This document shows, in pieces, positions 51,678 through 61,030 of a DNA stretch of 64,000 nt. Location: contig JAGFZX010000001.1 of NCBI GenBank assembly GCA_017889585.1, positions 62,001 through 126,000 of the forward strand, given 5' to 3'. The first letter of the stretch is position 1. Each line of letters opens with the position of its first letter. This DNA comes from Bacillota bacterium. Its GTDB lineage: Bacteria; Bacillota; Negativicutes; DSM-13327. Both the position numbers and the translations under genes were made by a program. The notes under the pieces are model-generated. The model searched no databases. It was not told the origin of the DNA and saw only the letters and a list, made by a program, of their open reading frames with translations.

Positions 51678-53306
51678 TTGAACATCAAAGACATACTAAA
51701 AATGCAATCCCTTTATGGAACAAAATTAATAGCCGGCAAAAATGGAATTTTAAATGAAATACATGGTGTCAATATACTTGAAGCAACTGACATCGCAAAT
51801 TGGGGACGTTCTGGAGAGGTAATCCTCACCAGTTTTTTTGCTCTGCAAAACTTGAGTGATAGTGATTTAGACGTATTTTTTGAAAAGCTCCATAATATAG
51901 GTATTAGTGCAGTCATAATTAAAATCGATAGACTGGTTACCCAGATACCAAATAAAATTATCGAGCTTTGCGACAACTATGTAATCCCACTCATCCAGAT
52001 TAGTAAGGATGTAAAGTATGAATCCATCATTCTCGAGATATTAGGTCCAATCATAAATAAAAATATGAACCTGCTAAATAAATATTACGAAGTGCATAGC
52101 GAACTAACCAGCCTTGCGATGAAAATGCCGTCAATGGACGAAATACTATATGAATTTAAAAAAATGATACTGCGTGATGTAAGTCTTATTAATTATATAA
52201 AGGGAACTGAAATCAGTACAAACCCGGAACTTTGCGACGTGACAGTAATAGGTACCAGTGAAGTTTCAACTGAGAAGTACGTGCATTTCAAGTATGAACG
52301 TAAAAATGTAATATATAATGGCACTAATCCCAAAATAATTGGCAAACAGATTAGAGTCCGTATACCACATCTCGTATACGATGACTACGAACTGGTTATC
52401 CATGAATTGCTGGATCAAATTAGTTCAGAAGATTTCATGGTAATAGAAAACGGCGTAAAATTCTTACAGATGGAACTGCTACGAAACTATATAATCTCAC
52501 AAAATCTATTTCAACAAAAAAATAACGTCATCAGCGACTTATTAAATGACCGACTCTATGCTGAAAAAGACATTGATGAGGTATTGGAATCCCTTAATAT
52601 AAATAAGCATAAACACTACCAAGTGCTCCTCATAAAGCTGCACAAAAAAGATGAAAAAAAATATATTGCTGAAAATCTCATGCCCCAAACGCTAAGACAA
52701 ATTAGAATCAAATTTAAATCCATTTTCAAAGATATAATTTTCATGGAAAAATTAGATATAGTGGTGTTTATACTTAATTTTAGCGATAATCAAAATAGCT
52801 TTAACGCAGACTCCATTGAAAAAACAATGAATTCCCTAGTTGAGAATGACTTGTTTAAAGAGTTCTATTATTATGTAAGCATCAGCTCGAAAGTAGAGAA
52901 ACTAGACATTCCAAAAGCACATAGAGAAGTGTTGGACACACAAAAAGTACTCATGTTATTCTACAATTCGAATAAAATATTGCCCTATGAAGAACTGGGA
53001 ATTTACAAACTATTCTTAGATTCAAATAGTCTGGACGACCTTAAAAACTTCATATCCCCCAAAATAGCAAAATTCAGACGCGAGTATCCACTGCTATTCG
53101 AAACGCTAACATCCTTTCTGGACATAAATCAAAACTACATCCTCACCTCTGAAAAGCTGTTTCTTCACCCACAGACAGTGCGGTATCGAATTGACAAGAT
53201 CAAAAATGTACTGGGCATAGATTTTGCCAACCCAGAAGAAATCCTTCAAATTCAAATCGCCTCAAGGCTATTTAAACTGATTGACGGGAGGAAAAGTAAT
53301 GAATAA
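51678..53306 (+). CDS. PucR-family regulator 1
   Basis: A 542-residue transcriptional regulator. The PucR N-terminal domain (about 1-130, with LEATDIANWGRSGEVILTSF) and the C-terminal helix-turn-helix (about 475-525, LHPQTVRYRIDKIKNVLG) are present, with a divergent middle region typical of PucR/CdaR. TTG start with AAAGGAG upstream. It is divergent from the AllFG fusion gene and is the best candidate for control of the ureide operon. The effector would be a ureide or purine intermediate, by analogy with Bacillus PucR. Confidence 0.9.
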   Translation: MNIKDILKMQSLYGTKLIAGKNGILNEIHGVNILEATDIANWGRSGEVILTSFFALQNLSDSDLDVFFEKLHNIGISAVIIKIDRLVTQIPNKIIELCDNYVIPLIQISKDVKYESIILEILGPIINKNMNLLNKYYEVHSELTSLAMKMPSMDEILYEFKKMILRDVSLINYIKGTEISTNPELCDVTVIGTSEVSTEKYVHFKYERKNVIYNGTNPKIIGKQIRVRIPHLVYDDYELVIHELLDQISSEDFMVIENGVKFLQMELLRNYIISQNLFQQKNNVISDLLNDRLYAEKDIDEVLESLNINKHKHYQVLLIKLHKKDEKKYIAENLMPQTLRQIRIKFKSIFKDIIFMEKLDIVVFILNFSDNQNSFNADSIEKTMNSLVENDLFKEFYYYVSISSKVEKLDIPKAHREVLDTQKVLMLFYNSNKILPYEELGIYKLFLDSNSLDDLKNFISPKIAKFRREYPLLFETLTSFLDINQNYILTSEKLFLHPQTVRYRIDKIKNVLGIDFANPEEILQIQIASRLFKLIDGRKSNE

Positions 53307-54159
53307 ACCGGAATTTTTTAGTTTTGTGACAAAAGAAAATATCAATTTGAATATGAATTTGCATCGGGCAAAAAATAATAGAAAAAACATAACGATACTA
53401 TATTTTCATGGTGGCGGCCTGCTTTATGGCGTGAGAGATGACCTGCCTGAAATGTATATAAACCAATTCCTAAATTCCGGGTATGATTTTTTGGCGCTAG
53501 ATTATCCACTGGCGCCAGAATCACAACTAGACACGATTTTAAAATCAGCTTTCGAACTGATTCTCTTCTATTTGGAGAATATGGACAAGGTATTTGCATT
53601 AAAAAATAATAACTACGTACTATTCGGAAGGTCAGCAGGAGCCTATCTATGCTTTATGTTGTGTGATATGTTAATTAAAAATCAAGCCGTACTGCCAATG
53701 GCGATCATAAGCCTGTATGGATATGCAAGACTTGACGAAATTGAATTTAATACACCAAACAAATATTATAACAAGTTAGCCAGCGTACCAGATGAAAACA
53801 TCAAAAAAGTCATTTCGGATAGCCCGGTGACATATGGTCCAATGAACTTGAGATTCTCCCTTTATATCAAAGCAAGACAGGAAGGAATGTGGATAAAGCA
53901 TCTCTGCGGAAAAGAAGATGCAACAAAATACTCATTAAACGATGAAGAGCTTACCAAATTCCCGCCGACAATACTGGTAGCGGCAACCCTAGACCCCGAT
54001 GTCCCATATAAGATGACAAAGTCACTACGTAAGCGAATCCCAAACTCACACCTGATAACAATCTACAGAGAAGTCCATGATTTCGATAGAGATGTAAAGG
54101 ATGAGTCAGGAAGAGTAACATATGAAGAGATAATAACATGGCTGGAAGATAGAATATGA
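53299..54159 (+). CDS. Alpha/beta hydrolase (HSL/carboxylesterase-like)
   Basis: A 286-residue soluble hydrolase. Oxyanion motif FHGGGLLYG (about 40), nucleophile elbow GRSAGAY (Ser about 117), catalytic Asp in AATLDPDVPY and His in REVHDFDRD are all present. It lacks a signal peptide. It overlaps the upstream pucR gene by 8 bp and the next pucR by 4 bp, so it lies inside a regulator-hydrolase-regulator transcript. The substrate is unknown; HGGG-type members include esterases and amidases. A role in ureide metabolism is not indicated by family. Confidence 0.85.
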   Translation: MNKPEFFSFVTKENINLNMNLHRAKNNRKNITILYFHGGGLLYGVRDDLPEMYINQFLNSGYDFLALDYPLAPESQLDTILKSAFELILFYLENMDKVFALKNNNYVLFGRSAGAYLCFMLCDMLIKNQAVLPMAIISLYGYARLDEIEFNTPNKYYNKLASVPDENIKKVISDSPVTYGPMNLRFSLYIKARQEGMWIKHLCGKEDATKYSLNDEELTKFPPTILVAATLDPDVPYKMTKSLRKRIPNSHLITIYREVHDFDRDVKDESGRVTYEEIITWLEDRI

Positions 54160-55772
54160 TCTCGATTGCAGAACTTTTAAAAAACCCGCCCTTCTCGCAA
54201 ATGACCGTTTTGAACCAAGCCGCCGATTTGTCCCGCAAGGTGGACAGCGCCGATATTTCAGAAACGCCGGACATTACATTCTTTATCAAGCCTCATACTC
54301 TGCTGATTACAACCGGCATGGCCTTCAAAGAGGATTCGGCCGGGTTCTGCCAGATGATCGAGGAATTAAATCGTGTCCCCATTGCTGGAATCTGCGTGAA
54401 GCTGGGTCGGTTTATCGATGAACTGGATCCCTCTATTCTCGAAACCGCCGATAAACTTCATTTTCCCCTACTTCAAGTTCCTGCTTCCTGGACGTTGGGA
54501 ATAGCCTGTCATCAGCTCCTCTCCTACCTTTGGAATGTGGAAAATGAACAGCTTCTAAACGCTCTGAAAATCCAGCGGGAGTATTCTCAAATGCTGATAA
54601 AGGACACCCCAATTTCCGCTCTCCTTGCCCATCTGAGCCGAACAGTCCGGCAGGTGGTATTTTTGACCGACCCCTTTTGGGAAATAATAGACACCTCCCT
54701 TCCTTTGGGCAAGAAAACGCTGGAAATGAAGCAGACAATAGCCGCCATAAAAGAAAATGGTAAACTTAGAAGTTCTCCTTCCGAGTCTGTTCCCTCTTCC
54801 CTGTATGTTCAAGCTTCCCGCCCGTTTACCGCATGGATCTTTCCCGTTTGGGCCGCTTCTGTCCATCCCTACCTGCTTATTGTGCTGGAAGAGGAAAAAA
54901 TCCCTTATCCCTTCTCTTATCTTGTCATTGAGCAGACTGCCGCTGCCAGCGCTTTTTCCCTTTACAAAAATCAAAAACTCAAAGAGTTACATTGGAGAAT
55001 GCGGGAGGATTTTTTAAGGCGGCTGACCCACAGCACCAGCAGTAACGAAACCACAGTTTTTCTGGAGCAGGGCGCCGGCTTTGGTTTGATTCCCTCTGAT
55101 TATTACAGATTCCTTATTGTGGGGATCGATGGCTTGCTAGAGGAGAAAAATCCTGTGCAGTCAGATCTCTACTCCCTTGTATATAACTGGCTGGAGCGGC
55201 ATGTAGCACTTTTCGGAGAAGATGCCATTTTATTTTCCTGCCAAAAGAGCGACAAAATAATCGTACTCTTGCAAAAACCTGCGGAAAATCTGGAAAGTTC
55301 CATTGTTTTCATCAGAGAACAAATGACTGCCTTTCTCTCTGTTTCCATTTCCTGCGCTGCGGGAAATCCAGTCACTTCTCTCCATTCCCTGGCATTCTCG
55401 CGCATTGAGGCGGAAGAAATTTATCATCAATGCAGAGCGGAGGGCAGGAACGCTTTTTTCTCAACCTATTATTCTCAAGGGGTTTCGGAGCTTTTGCGTT
55501 TTGTCCCCCAGGAACATGCCCGTCATTTCTGCACCCGCATTTTAAAATCTCTAGCTTACCCGGAGCAGGAAGCTCAGGTAATTCTCCGCCAAACGCTTCA
55601 AACCTACTTGGATTGCCAGGGCGATATTGCCGAAACGGCCCGAGCGCTATATATCCACCGCAACACTGTAAAATACCGGATAGCAAGACTAAATGATTTA
55701 TTAGATGCTCCTCTCGCTAGCTCCGATTTTTCTTTGCAGTTGCGGCTTGCGCTACTGCTTTCCCAATTATAG
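54156..55772 (+). CDS. PucR-family regulator 2
   Basis: A 538-residue PucR-type regulator. The N-terminal PucR domain (about 1-115, with LLITTGMAFKEDSAGF) and the C-terminal HTH (about 487-520, LYIHRNTVKYRIARLNDLL) are clear. Its ATG overlaps the stop of the hydrolase gene. The base composition is noticeably richer in GC (36 of 60 in one counted line) than its upstream neighbours (19-22 of 60), which suggests separate acquisition. It converges on the AllD-like gene across a shared terminator. Its target may be that gene or the hydrolase. Confidence 0.92.
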   Translation: MISIAELLKNPPFSQMTVLNQAADLSRKVDSADISETPDITFFIKPHTLLITTGMAFKEDSAGFCQMIEELNRVPIAGICVKLGRFIDELDPSILETADKLHFPLLQVPASWTLGIACHQLLSYLWNVENEQLLNALKIQREYSQMLIKDTPISALLAHLSRTVRQVVFLTDPFWEIIDTSLPLGKKTLEMKQTIAAIKENGKLRSSPSESVPSSLYVQASRPFTAWIFPVWAASVHPYLLIVLEEEKIPYPFSYLVIEQTAAASAFSLYKNQKLKELHWRMREDFLRRLTHSTSSNETTVFLEQGAGFGLIPSDYYRFLIVGIDGLLEEKNPVQSDLYSLVYNWLERHVALFGEDAILFSCQKSDKIIVLLQKPAENLESSIVFIREQMTAFLSVSISCAAGNPVTSLHSLAFSRIEAEEIYHQCRAEGRNAFFSTYYSQGVSELLRFVPQEHARHFCTRILKSLAYPEQEAQVILRQTLQTYLDCQGDIAETARALYIHRNTVKYRIARLNDLLDAPLASSDFSLQLRLALLLSQL

Positions 55773-55773
55773 T

Positions 55774-55818
55774 CATAAACAAAAGGGCCTCAACATCAGT
55801 TGAGACCCTTTGTTTATG
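55774..55818. terminator. Bidirectional terminator between pucR2 and allD
   Basis: CATAAACAAAAGGG with CCCTTTGTTTATG form the outer stem, with inner CTCAAC/GTTGAG. Convergent genes on both sides can use it. Confidence 0.85.
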
Positions 55819-55827
55819 GCTTTCCTT

Positions 55828-56907
55828 TTAATCTAATGTATCAGAAGCAAAAGCGCTTTTTCCCTCATAGTGGTTGTAATGGATGTCATCGCTGACAAGA
55901 TAATCATAGATTTCTTTTACAATGGGAATTCCACTCTTTTCATATTCTTTTGCCTTCTTTTCTGAAGATTCGCCTGGAACCAGCACCTTATCAAAACCCG
56001 CAGCCGGGCGGAGCTCATGAAGCTCATCCACCATTGTACGCACGTTGTTTTTGAATGTATCAAGAGATACAAAGTACTCAGGATTTATTACCAGATGAAT
56101 CTGGCCCAATTGACGCCCGGCAGAAAGATCGGCGTACATGGAGCTTACATGTTTTCCAGATGGAACGCCGAGGAGAGAACCGCACAAAATATCGACCATC
56201 ATCATCAAGCCATAGCCCTTGGAACCTGCAATAGCCAGAAGGCCGCCAACAGCAAATGGATCAGTGGTAGGACATCCTTCTTTGTCTACCGCCCATGTTT
56301 CAGGGATAGGTTTGTTTTTGGCTCTGGCATCCAAAATCTTTCCCCAAGCTCCTACTGTAGTAGCCATATCAAATACAATTGGAGAACGCCCTGCACAAGG
56401 AGCAGCAAAGCCTATAGGGTTTGTTCCAAAATATGGATCTGCTGATCCATACGGCACCACCATAGGGTCGGACTGACACATGGATATGGCGATCATATTT
56501 TCGTCGGTAGCCATTCTGAGAAAATAAGAAAGGGTGCCGCAATGCCCGAGCTCACGCATGCCGACAAAACCGATTCCAGTTTCCTTAGCTAGTTTTATTG
56601 CTTCAATCATACCGTTTTTGGCCACAAGCATTCCTACTGCGTTGTCCCCTTCGTAAATACCTGTGCTGGGTCCTGTCTTCCTAAAGGAGAAATTAGGCTT
56701 TGCATTGCTGCCGCCCTTGGATATCCGCTCCGAATAGTATTCTACACGCACAGCTCCATGAGAGTGTACACCTCTGCTATCTGCATAGCTCAAGTGGTTA
56801 GCAACTTCCTGCGCATGATCCTCAGGCAAGCCAGCCTTCATCACCTTATTCTTAATCAACTGATGCAATTCTTCCTTGTTTACCAATACCATTTCTTGGC
56901 TACTCAT
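55828..56907 (-). CDS. allD: Malate/L-lactate dehydrogenase-type (AllD-like) ureidoglycolate dehydrogenase
   Basis: A 359-residue NAD(P)-dependent dehydrogenase of the LDH2/MDH2 family (no classical Rossmann fold). SYADSRGVHSHGAVR near 50 with the catalytic His, GHCGTLSYFL, YFGTNPIGFAAP and GSKGYGLMMMVDILCG are family motifs. AllD oxidises ureidoglycolate to oxalurate, the step needed after AllE. Malate, lactate or sulfolactate dehydrogenases are alternatives, but the genomic context favours AllD. The ATG at 56907 has AAAGGGG 8 nt upstream. Confidence 0.8.
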   Translation of the reverse strand: MSSQEMVLVNKEELHQLIKNKVMKAGLPEDHAQEVANHLSYADSRGVHSHGAVRVEYYSERISKGGSNAKPNFSFRKTGPSTGIYEGDNAVGMLVAKNGMIEAIKLAKETGIGFVGMRELGHCGTLSYFLRMATDENMIAISMCQSDPMVVPYGSADPYFGTNPIGFAAPCAGRSPIVFDMATTVGAWGKILDARAKNKPIPETWAVDKEGCPTTDPFAVGGLLAIAGSKGYGLMMMVDILCGSLLGVPSGKHVSSMYADLSAGRQLGQIHLVINPEYFVSLDTFKNNVRTMVDELHELRPAAGFDKVLVPGESSEKKAKEYEKSGIPIVKEIYDYLVSDDIHYNHYEGKSAFASDTLD

Positions 56908-57344
56908 AATAAATAATACCCCTTTCATTCTACTTCCGCCTGAATTTTCCGAATGCTTTACCTTTATTGTACTTCTCTTTTATTGTACTGTTCTTTTCCC
57001 TTTTTCGCATCGTCCATACAGGATAATTCATCCTCTTTGTTTTGTCTATTTTAAACAAATCAAAGAGGATGAATACTTTAGTTTTTTTGACCTGCATATT
57101 AAATAATTAGGCCATCAAAGGGTACATAATATCAACAAATGGGATTGCTCTGGGAAACTGAATAATAGGAATTGAAAATTCATCACCAGCTTCGATGTTT
57201 GCTCACTTCTTATTAGTAATCTGCTTACACGCTGGCGCCGAAAAGCTAAGTGAATGACTTAAAATCCACGTAATCCCTAAAGGAGATTGGGATAATTAGT
57301 CGAATATTGGATTCAATCGTTAAATAAAGAAAGCCGAGGTGCCT
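56908..57344. other. Divergent intergenic region with an orphan hairpin
   Basis: 436 bp between allD (minus) and the third pucR (plus). It includes a hairpin-plus-T run (57026-57088) not downstream of any plus-strand gene, then a 250-bp AT-rich leader-like stretch. No open frame of useful length or clear palindromic operator was found. Confidence 0.5.
57026..57088 (+). terminator. Terminator-like hairpin upstream of pucR3
   Basis: ATTCATCCTCTTTG pairs exactly with CAAAGAGGATGAAT across a 21-nt loop, with a T7 run beginning 8 nt later. On the plus strand no gene precedes it, so it may be a leader attenuator or mark a lost gene. Confidence 0.6.
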
Positions 57345-58991
57345 ATGAAAATCAAGGATGTTTTGCAATTGTTTCAAGAACAATCCATATCGCTAGTTGC
57401 AGGTGCCAATGGGCTGAACAATATTGTTGAATCCGTAAATATAATGGATGCCCCCGACATTGAAAACTGGGCTAGGACCGGAGATTTAATTTTAACGACT
57501 GCCTATACCATTAAAGATAATCCCCTCTTACAAGAACAACTACTTAAGCAACTCAAGACACGTGGTTGTGCTGGTCTTGGTATTAAAACCAAACGTTTTT
57601 TACCGGAGATTCCCACCAAAATGCTCGATATGGCAAACGACTTAGGCTTTCCGATATTGGAACTTCCCTTAAATTTATCTCTAGCTGAAATTATGAATCC
57701 AATTATCAGCAATATCGTAAATCACCAATCCTTAGTGTTGCAACGTTCCAATGAAATTTATAAGTCAATGACAACTGTAGCCATGAATGGCGGTGGATTG
57801 CCTGCAATTATTAGCTGTTTAGGTAAACTCACACAATGCCCTGTTGGTTGCTATGACGTAAACGGCATGCTAATTAATCACTGGCTACCAGATACTATCT
57901 CGGAACAGGACACCAATATACTTGCATCTCTAAAAAATCTCTTGCATATTCCTCAACCCACTAGCAGTTTTTCAGACAAAAACCTATTTAAAGAAAAAAA
58001 TTCCTATGTCCAATCAATTACAGTCGGAAATCACTCCTATTTGAAAATATCGGCTAGGATTTTATCCAGCAATGAATTTTTCGGGTATATTACTATCTTT
58101 CAACGATCCAGTTCTTTCTCTGATATTACTTTAGCAGCGATAGAACATGCCTGTACAGTTGCTACCTTGGAATTTTTGAAACAAAAAGCTGTCACCGAAA
58201 GTCACAAGTTATACTCCCGAGATATCCTGGAATATCTATTATTCAGCGATCTTAACCAACCCAATATGAGCGGATTTATTGATACTTCCAAGCTAGCCCA
58301 AGCCAAGGTTTATAAATGCTTAATTATTGAACCCGATACTATAGAAAATGAATACAACCTATCTATTCTCTCTGTCAAACTATATAAGATCGCCCAACAA
58401 ATCATTGCTGCAAAATATTCATTGTCCTTGGTATCTGAGCGAGCAGGTAAAATTATTGTTTTATTAGCTTCTACCAACAATTTTAATGAAGAAAACGAAA
58501 TGTATGAGAAACTACATCAATCCCTTTCTAATATTGATCCACTTAGAAAGGTATCCATTGGCATCGGTACCCCAGAACTAGACTTTCGCTCTGTGCGCCA
58601 AAGCTTCCATGATGCATTAGCTTGTTTGAAACTTGGTCGTCTAATTAAAGGCCCTGGAAACATAACACATCCTTATGACATTGCAGGCTATTCCATCCTC
58701 CTTTCTGATAAGGAAACATCACATATTCTCACTCAACTTTATGATCCTATTATTGATAAACTGAAAAAATCCGATCAAAGCTTAGGCACAGAGTTTCTTA
58801 AAACCCTAGAAAAATATCTAGAATTTGATAAAAACCTTGTCTCCACAGCAAAAGAACTCTATGTTCACCGAAATACATTAGCAAATAGGCTAGAACGAAT
58901 TGCTGACATAAGTGGACTAGACCTAGAAAATAGAGAACAGCTTTTTTGCTTTAGATTAGCTCTTAGAAGAAGAAAAATCTTAAAAGAGTAA
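57345..58991 (+). CDS. PucR-family regulator 3
   Basis: A 548-residue PucR-type regulator. The N-terminal PucR domain (about 1-130, AGANGLNNIVESVNIMDAPD) and C-terminal HTH (about 490-530, LYVHRNTLANRLERIADISG) are present. ATG 57345 has GAGG 5 nt upstream; the GTG at 57339 overlaps that site. It is divergent from allD and convergent with the MFS gene at 59318. It may control either. The first PucR is closer in composition; the three differ in middle domains. Confidence 0.92.
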   Translation: MKIKDVLQLFQEQSISLVAGANGLNNIVESVNIMDAPDIENWARTGDLILTTAYTIKDNPLLQEQLLKQLKTRGCAGLGIKTKRFLPEIPTKMLDMANDLGFPILELPLNLSLAEIMNPIISNIVNHQSLVLQRSNEIYKSMTTVAMNGGGLPAIISCLGKLTQCPVGCYDVNGMLINHWLPDTISEQDTNILASLKNLLHIPQPTSSFSDKNLFKEKNSYVQSITVGNHSYLKISARILSSNEFFGYITIFQRSSSFSDITLAAIEHACTVATLEFLKQKAVTESHKLYSRDILEYLLFSDLNQPNMSGFIDTSKLAQAKVYKCLIIEPDTIENEYNLSILSVKLYKIAQQIIAAKYSLSLVSERAGKIIVLLASTNNFNEENEMYEKLHQSLSNIDPLRKVSIGIGTPELDFRSVRQSFHDALACLKLGRLIKGPGNITHPYDIAGYSILLSDKETSHILTQLYDPIIDKLKKSDQSLGTEFLKTLEKYLEFDKNLVSTAKELYVHRNTLANRLERIADISGLDLENREQLFCFRLALRRRKILKE

Positions 58992-59317
58992 ATTTTTATC
59001 ATTACATAATGCTACGTCCACTATGCTAGCGTCACTATTAAATTTTCTTAATTTAAAGTATATCTTGATAGGTATTTCTTCATCCAATGTATCTGCTAGA
59101 GCAAAAGTTATCCACTTTGCCATTCTAAGTTGTTGGCCACCATGTTTTTAATTATATTTTTCCCTTACCCCCAAAATCAAAACAGTTCTTGAAACAAGAC
59201 CATTCAAGGGCGTGCATAGCACGGGCTTGAATGGTCTTGTTTCAAGAACTAAAATATTCAATGGGTAAGTGAAAATTGGGTGGACAATTAAACCATCTTT
59301 TTCGTATCTATATATAA
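58992..59317. other. Intergenic region between convergent genes
   Basis: 325 bp with one very long hairpin (59184-59250). The rest is AT-rich without a coding frame or other repeat. Confidence 0.6.
59184..59250. terminator. 67-bp near-perfect hairpin between pucR3 and MFS gene
   Basis: The 25-base arms (AGTTCTTGAAACAAGACC... and its exact complement) enclose a 17-nt centre that itself pairs (CGTGC/GCACG). On the minus strand GTTTTGATTTT follows the 3' arm, so it can terminate the MFS gene. It is far longer than a normal terminator. Confidence 0.65.
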
Positions 59318-60604
59318 CTATTGTACATGTAATATAGTATCGCTATTTTTTACAGTTAAAGCCACAATTGTGGATGCGATTGCCGCAACAATTAGGAAGA
59401 TGAACGCCATATCAAAAGATCCACCATTAATGTCAATCAAATAACCCATAACAAACGGCGAGATAAAACCAGCTACTTGTCCGCCAAAATTGACTGTTCC
59501 CGAACTTGATCCCATAATTGCTGGTGGAATTGAATCAACAACCAGCCCCCAAAACGCGGCGAAAGCGATAAACATAAAAAGTGCTGCAACACATTGATAC
59601 ACAACAGCCATATCTGGTGAAACCACAGAATAAGTCATGTATAAAAAAAATGATGCAATTAAAGTATTTGGGATAAATAACCATTTGCGTTTTCCTTTGA
59701 AACGGTCTGATAAAAAACCACCAATTAACATCCCAACTGTTCCAACGAAAAAGGGCAACGAACCATAGATGCCAGTCTTAAGCAAGGAAAATCCACGAAC
59801 TTTCATGAGATAAGAAGGGAGCCAAGAAACAAATCCCCAAAATGTAATATCAAATAAGAACCAAATGAACACCATCTGCCACAGAATTGGAGTTCTCAAG
59901 AAATCCTTAAATTCGATACTCTTACCAGCAGGCTTTGTATCCTCTACTTTAACAACAGGTGCTACGTTAAGTTCTTTTAGTTCCTCGGTTGTCATGCTAG
60001 GATGTTCTGCTGGATTATCTTTAATATAGAAATACATTGCTAAAGCGATAACTATTCCAGGTATACCAAGAGTGACAAATACAGTTCGCCAGCCATATGT
60101 TCCAATAATTCCCGCCGCAACTAACGAAGCAATGGCTGGTCCTAATGTATTAACAGATGACTGAATGGCTGTTGCCGTTGCTCTTTCGCTAGGAGGAAAA
60201 TATAGTGATATCGTCTTCCAAGAAGCCCCTGGAAAAGAACCCTCTCCTACGCCAAATACAAAACGACAGAGCAACAATATCGGAAAAGAAGCAACTAAAC
60301 CAGTAATACTCGTGAATATTGACCACCATGCTATAGCAATTGCCATAACTCTTCTAGGTCCAAATTTATCAGCGAGCATTCCACCGGGGATTTGAAACAA
60401 AGCATATCCTGCAAAGAAGGTACTTAAGATAAGTCCTTGCGCTGCAGCATCAATCTGAAATTCCTTGCCGATAAACGGCAGAGCAATACCAATGACCATT
60501 CTGTCTAAAAAAGAAAATAGCCAACCCATCCATAATATACTAAGAACCGAATACCTAACTTTCCACCGAAATCCTTCTGTGGGCGTAGTACGATTAGTCC
60601 CCAT
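59318..60604 (-). CDS. MFS transporter, ACS type
   Basis: A 428-residue 12-helix carrier with FLDRMVIGIALPFIGKEF in helix 1, LADKFGPRRVMAIA after helix 2 and GVGEGSFPGASWKTI, typical of the hexuronate/allantoate-like ACS group. The start has AGGAGG. It is the second MFS carrier of the purine-derivative region and lies downstream of pucR3. The substrate is uncertain; a carboxylic or ureide acid is likely. Confidence 0.9.
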   Translation of the reverse strand: MGTNRTTPTEGFRWKVRYSVLSILWMGWLFSFLDRMVIGIALPFIGKEFQIDAAAQGLILSTFFAGYALFQIPGGMLADKFGPRRVMAIAIAWWSIFTSITGLVASFPILLLCRFVFGVGEGSFPGASWKTISLYFPPSERATATAIQSSVNTLGPAIASLVAAGIIGTYGWRTVFVTLGIPGIVIALAMYFYIKDNPAEHPSMTTEELKELNVAPVVKVEDTKPAGKSIEFKDFLRTPILWQMVFIWFLFDITFWGFVSWLPSYLMKVRGFSLLKTGIYGSLPFFVGTVGMLIGGFLSDRFKGKRKWLFIPNTLIASFFLYMTYSVVSPDMAVVYQCVAALFMFIAFAAFWGLVVDSIPPAIMGSSSGTVNFGGQVAGFISPFVMGYLIDINGGSFDMAFIFLIVAAIASTIVALTVKNSDTILHVQ

Positions 60605-61030
60605 TTGCTGTTCCTCCTAATCATATAATCTTCCCTCTAATTATACTGAATTTTAAAACTCTTTTTCCAGTGCATAACTCGTAAAGAAACGTGAAATCAA
60701 TGTGCATCTTGCACACCAGACACTCTCCACTATTATTAATCTTACTGGAAACGCCCGCAAATAGACTGACTAAGCCTAAAATGATAATGTTTCTACTCGC
60801 AATCGTTTTCCTCCGTTTTTTCCTCATTTTTAACCTATTTCTCTAGCACGGATAGCAGCCATGAAAAAAGAGAAACTTAGGAACATTCTTAATCTGCCTA
60901 AGTTTCTCTAGATGTCATATCTGGACTTTTAACATTATGTTCTTTCAGTTTCCTAAAGATTCACTTCGATATGTCTCCTTTGAAACTTCCAGCTTAAATA
61001 TAGATTCCTCCATTCCATTAATTTAATTTT
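60605..61030. other. Intergenic region with the DUF362 terminator
   Basis: 426 bp between two minus-strand genes. It holds a good terminator (60863-60909) and probably the MFS promoter. A basic, hydrophobic 68-codon frame (60621-60827) has no ribosome site and was not accepted. Confidence 0.5.
60863..60909 (-). terminator. Terminator of the DUF362 gene
   Basis: AGAGAAACTTAGG pairs with CCTAAGTTTCTCT around a 15-nt loop, and the minus strand continues with TTTTTTC. It lies about 120 nt beyond the stop at 61031. Confidence 0.85.

Noticed and set aside
55372-55696. Overlapping frames on both strands inside the second pucR gene
   Set aside because: They are a by-product of its higher GC content; the plus-strand PucR reading has the full domain set.
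57339-57344. GTG start two codons upstream for the third PucR
   Set aside because: The GTG overlaps the GAGG ribosome site; the ATG at 57345 is correctly spaced.
60621-60827. 68-codon basic, partly hydrophobic frame between the MFS and DUF362 genes
   Set aside because: There is no ribosome site, its start lies just beyond the DUF362 terminator, and the translation resembles no protein pattern.
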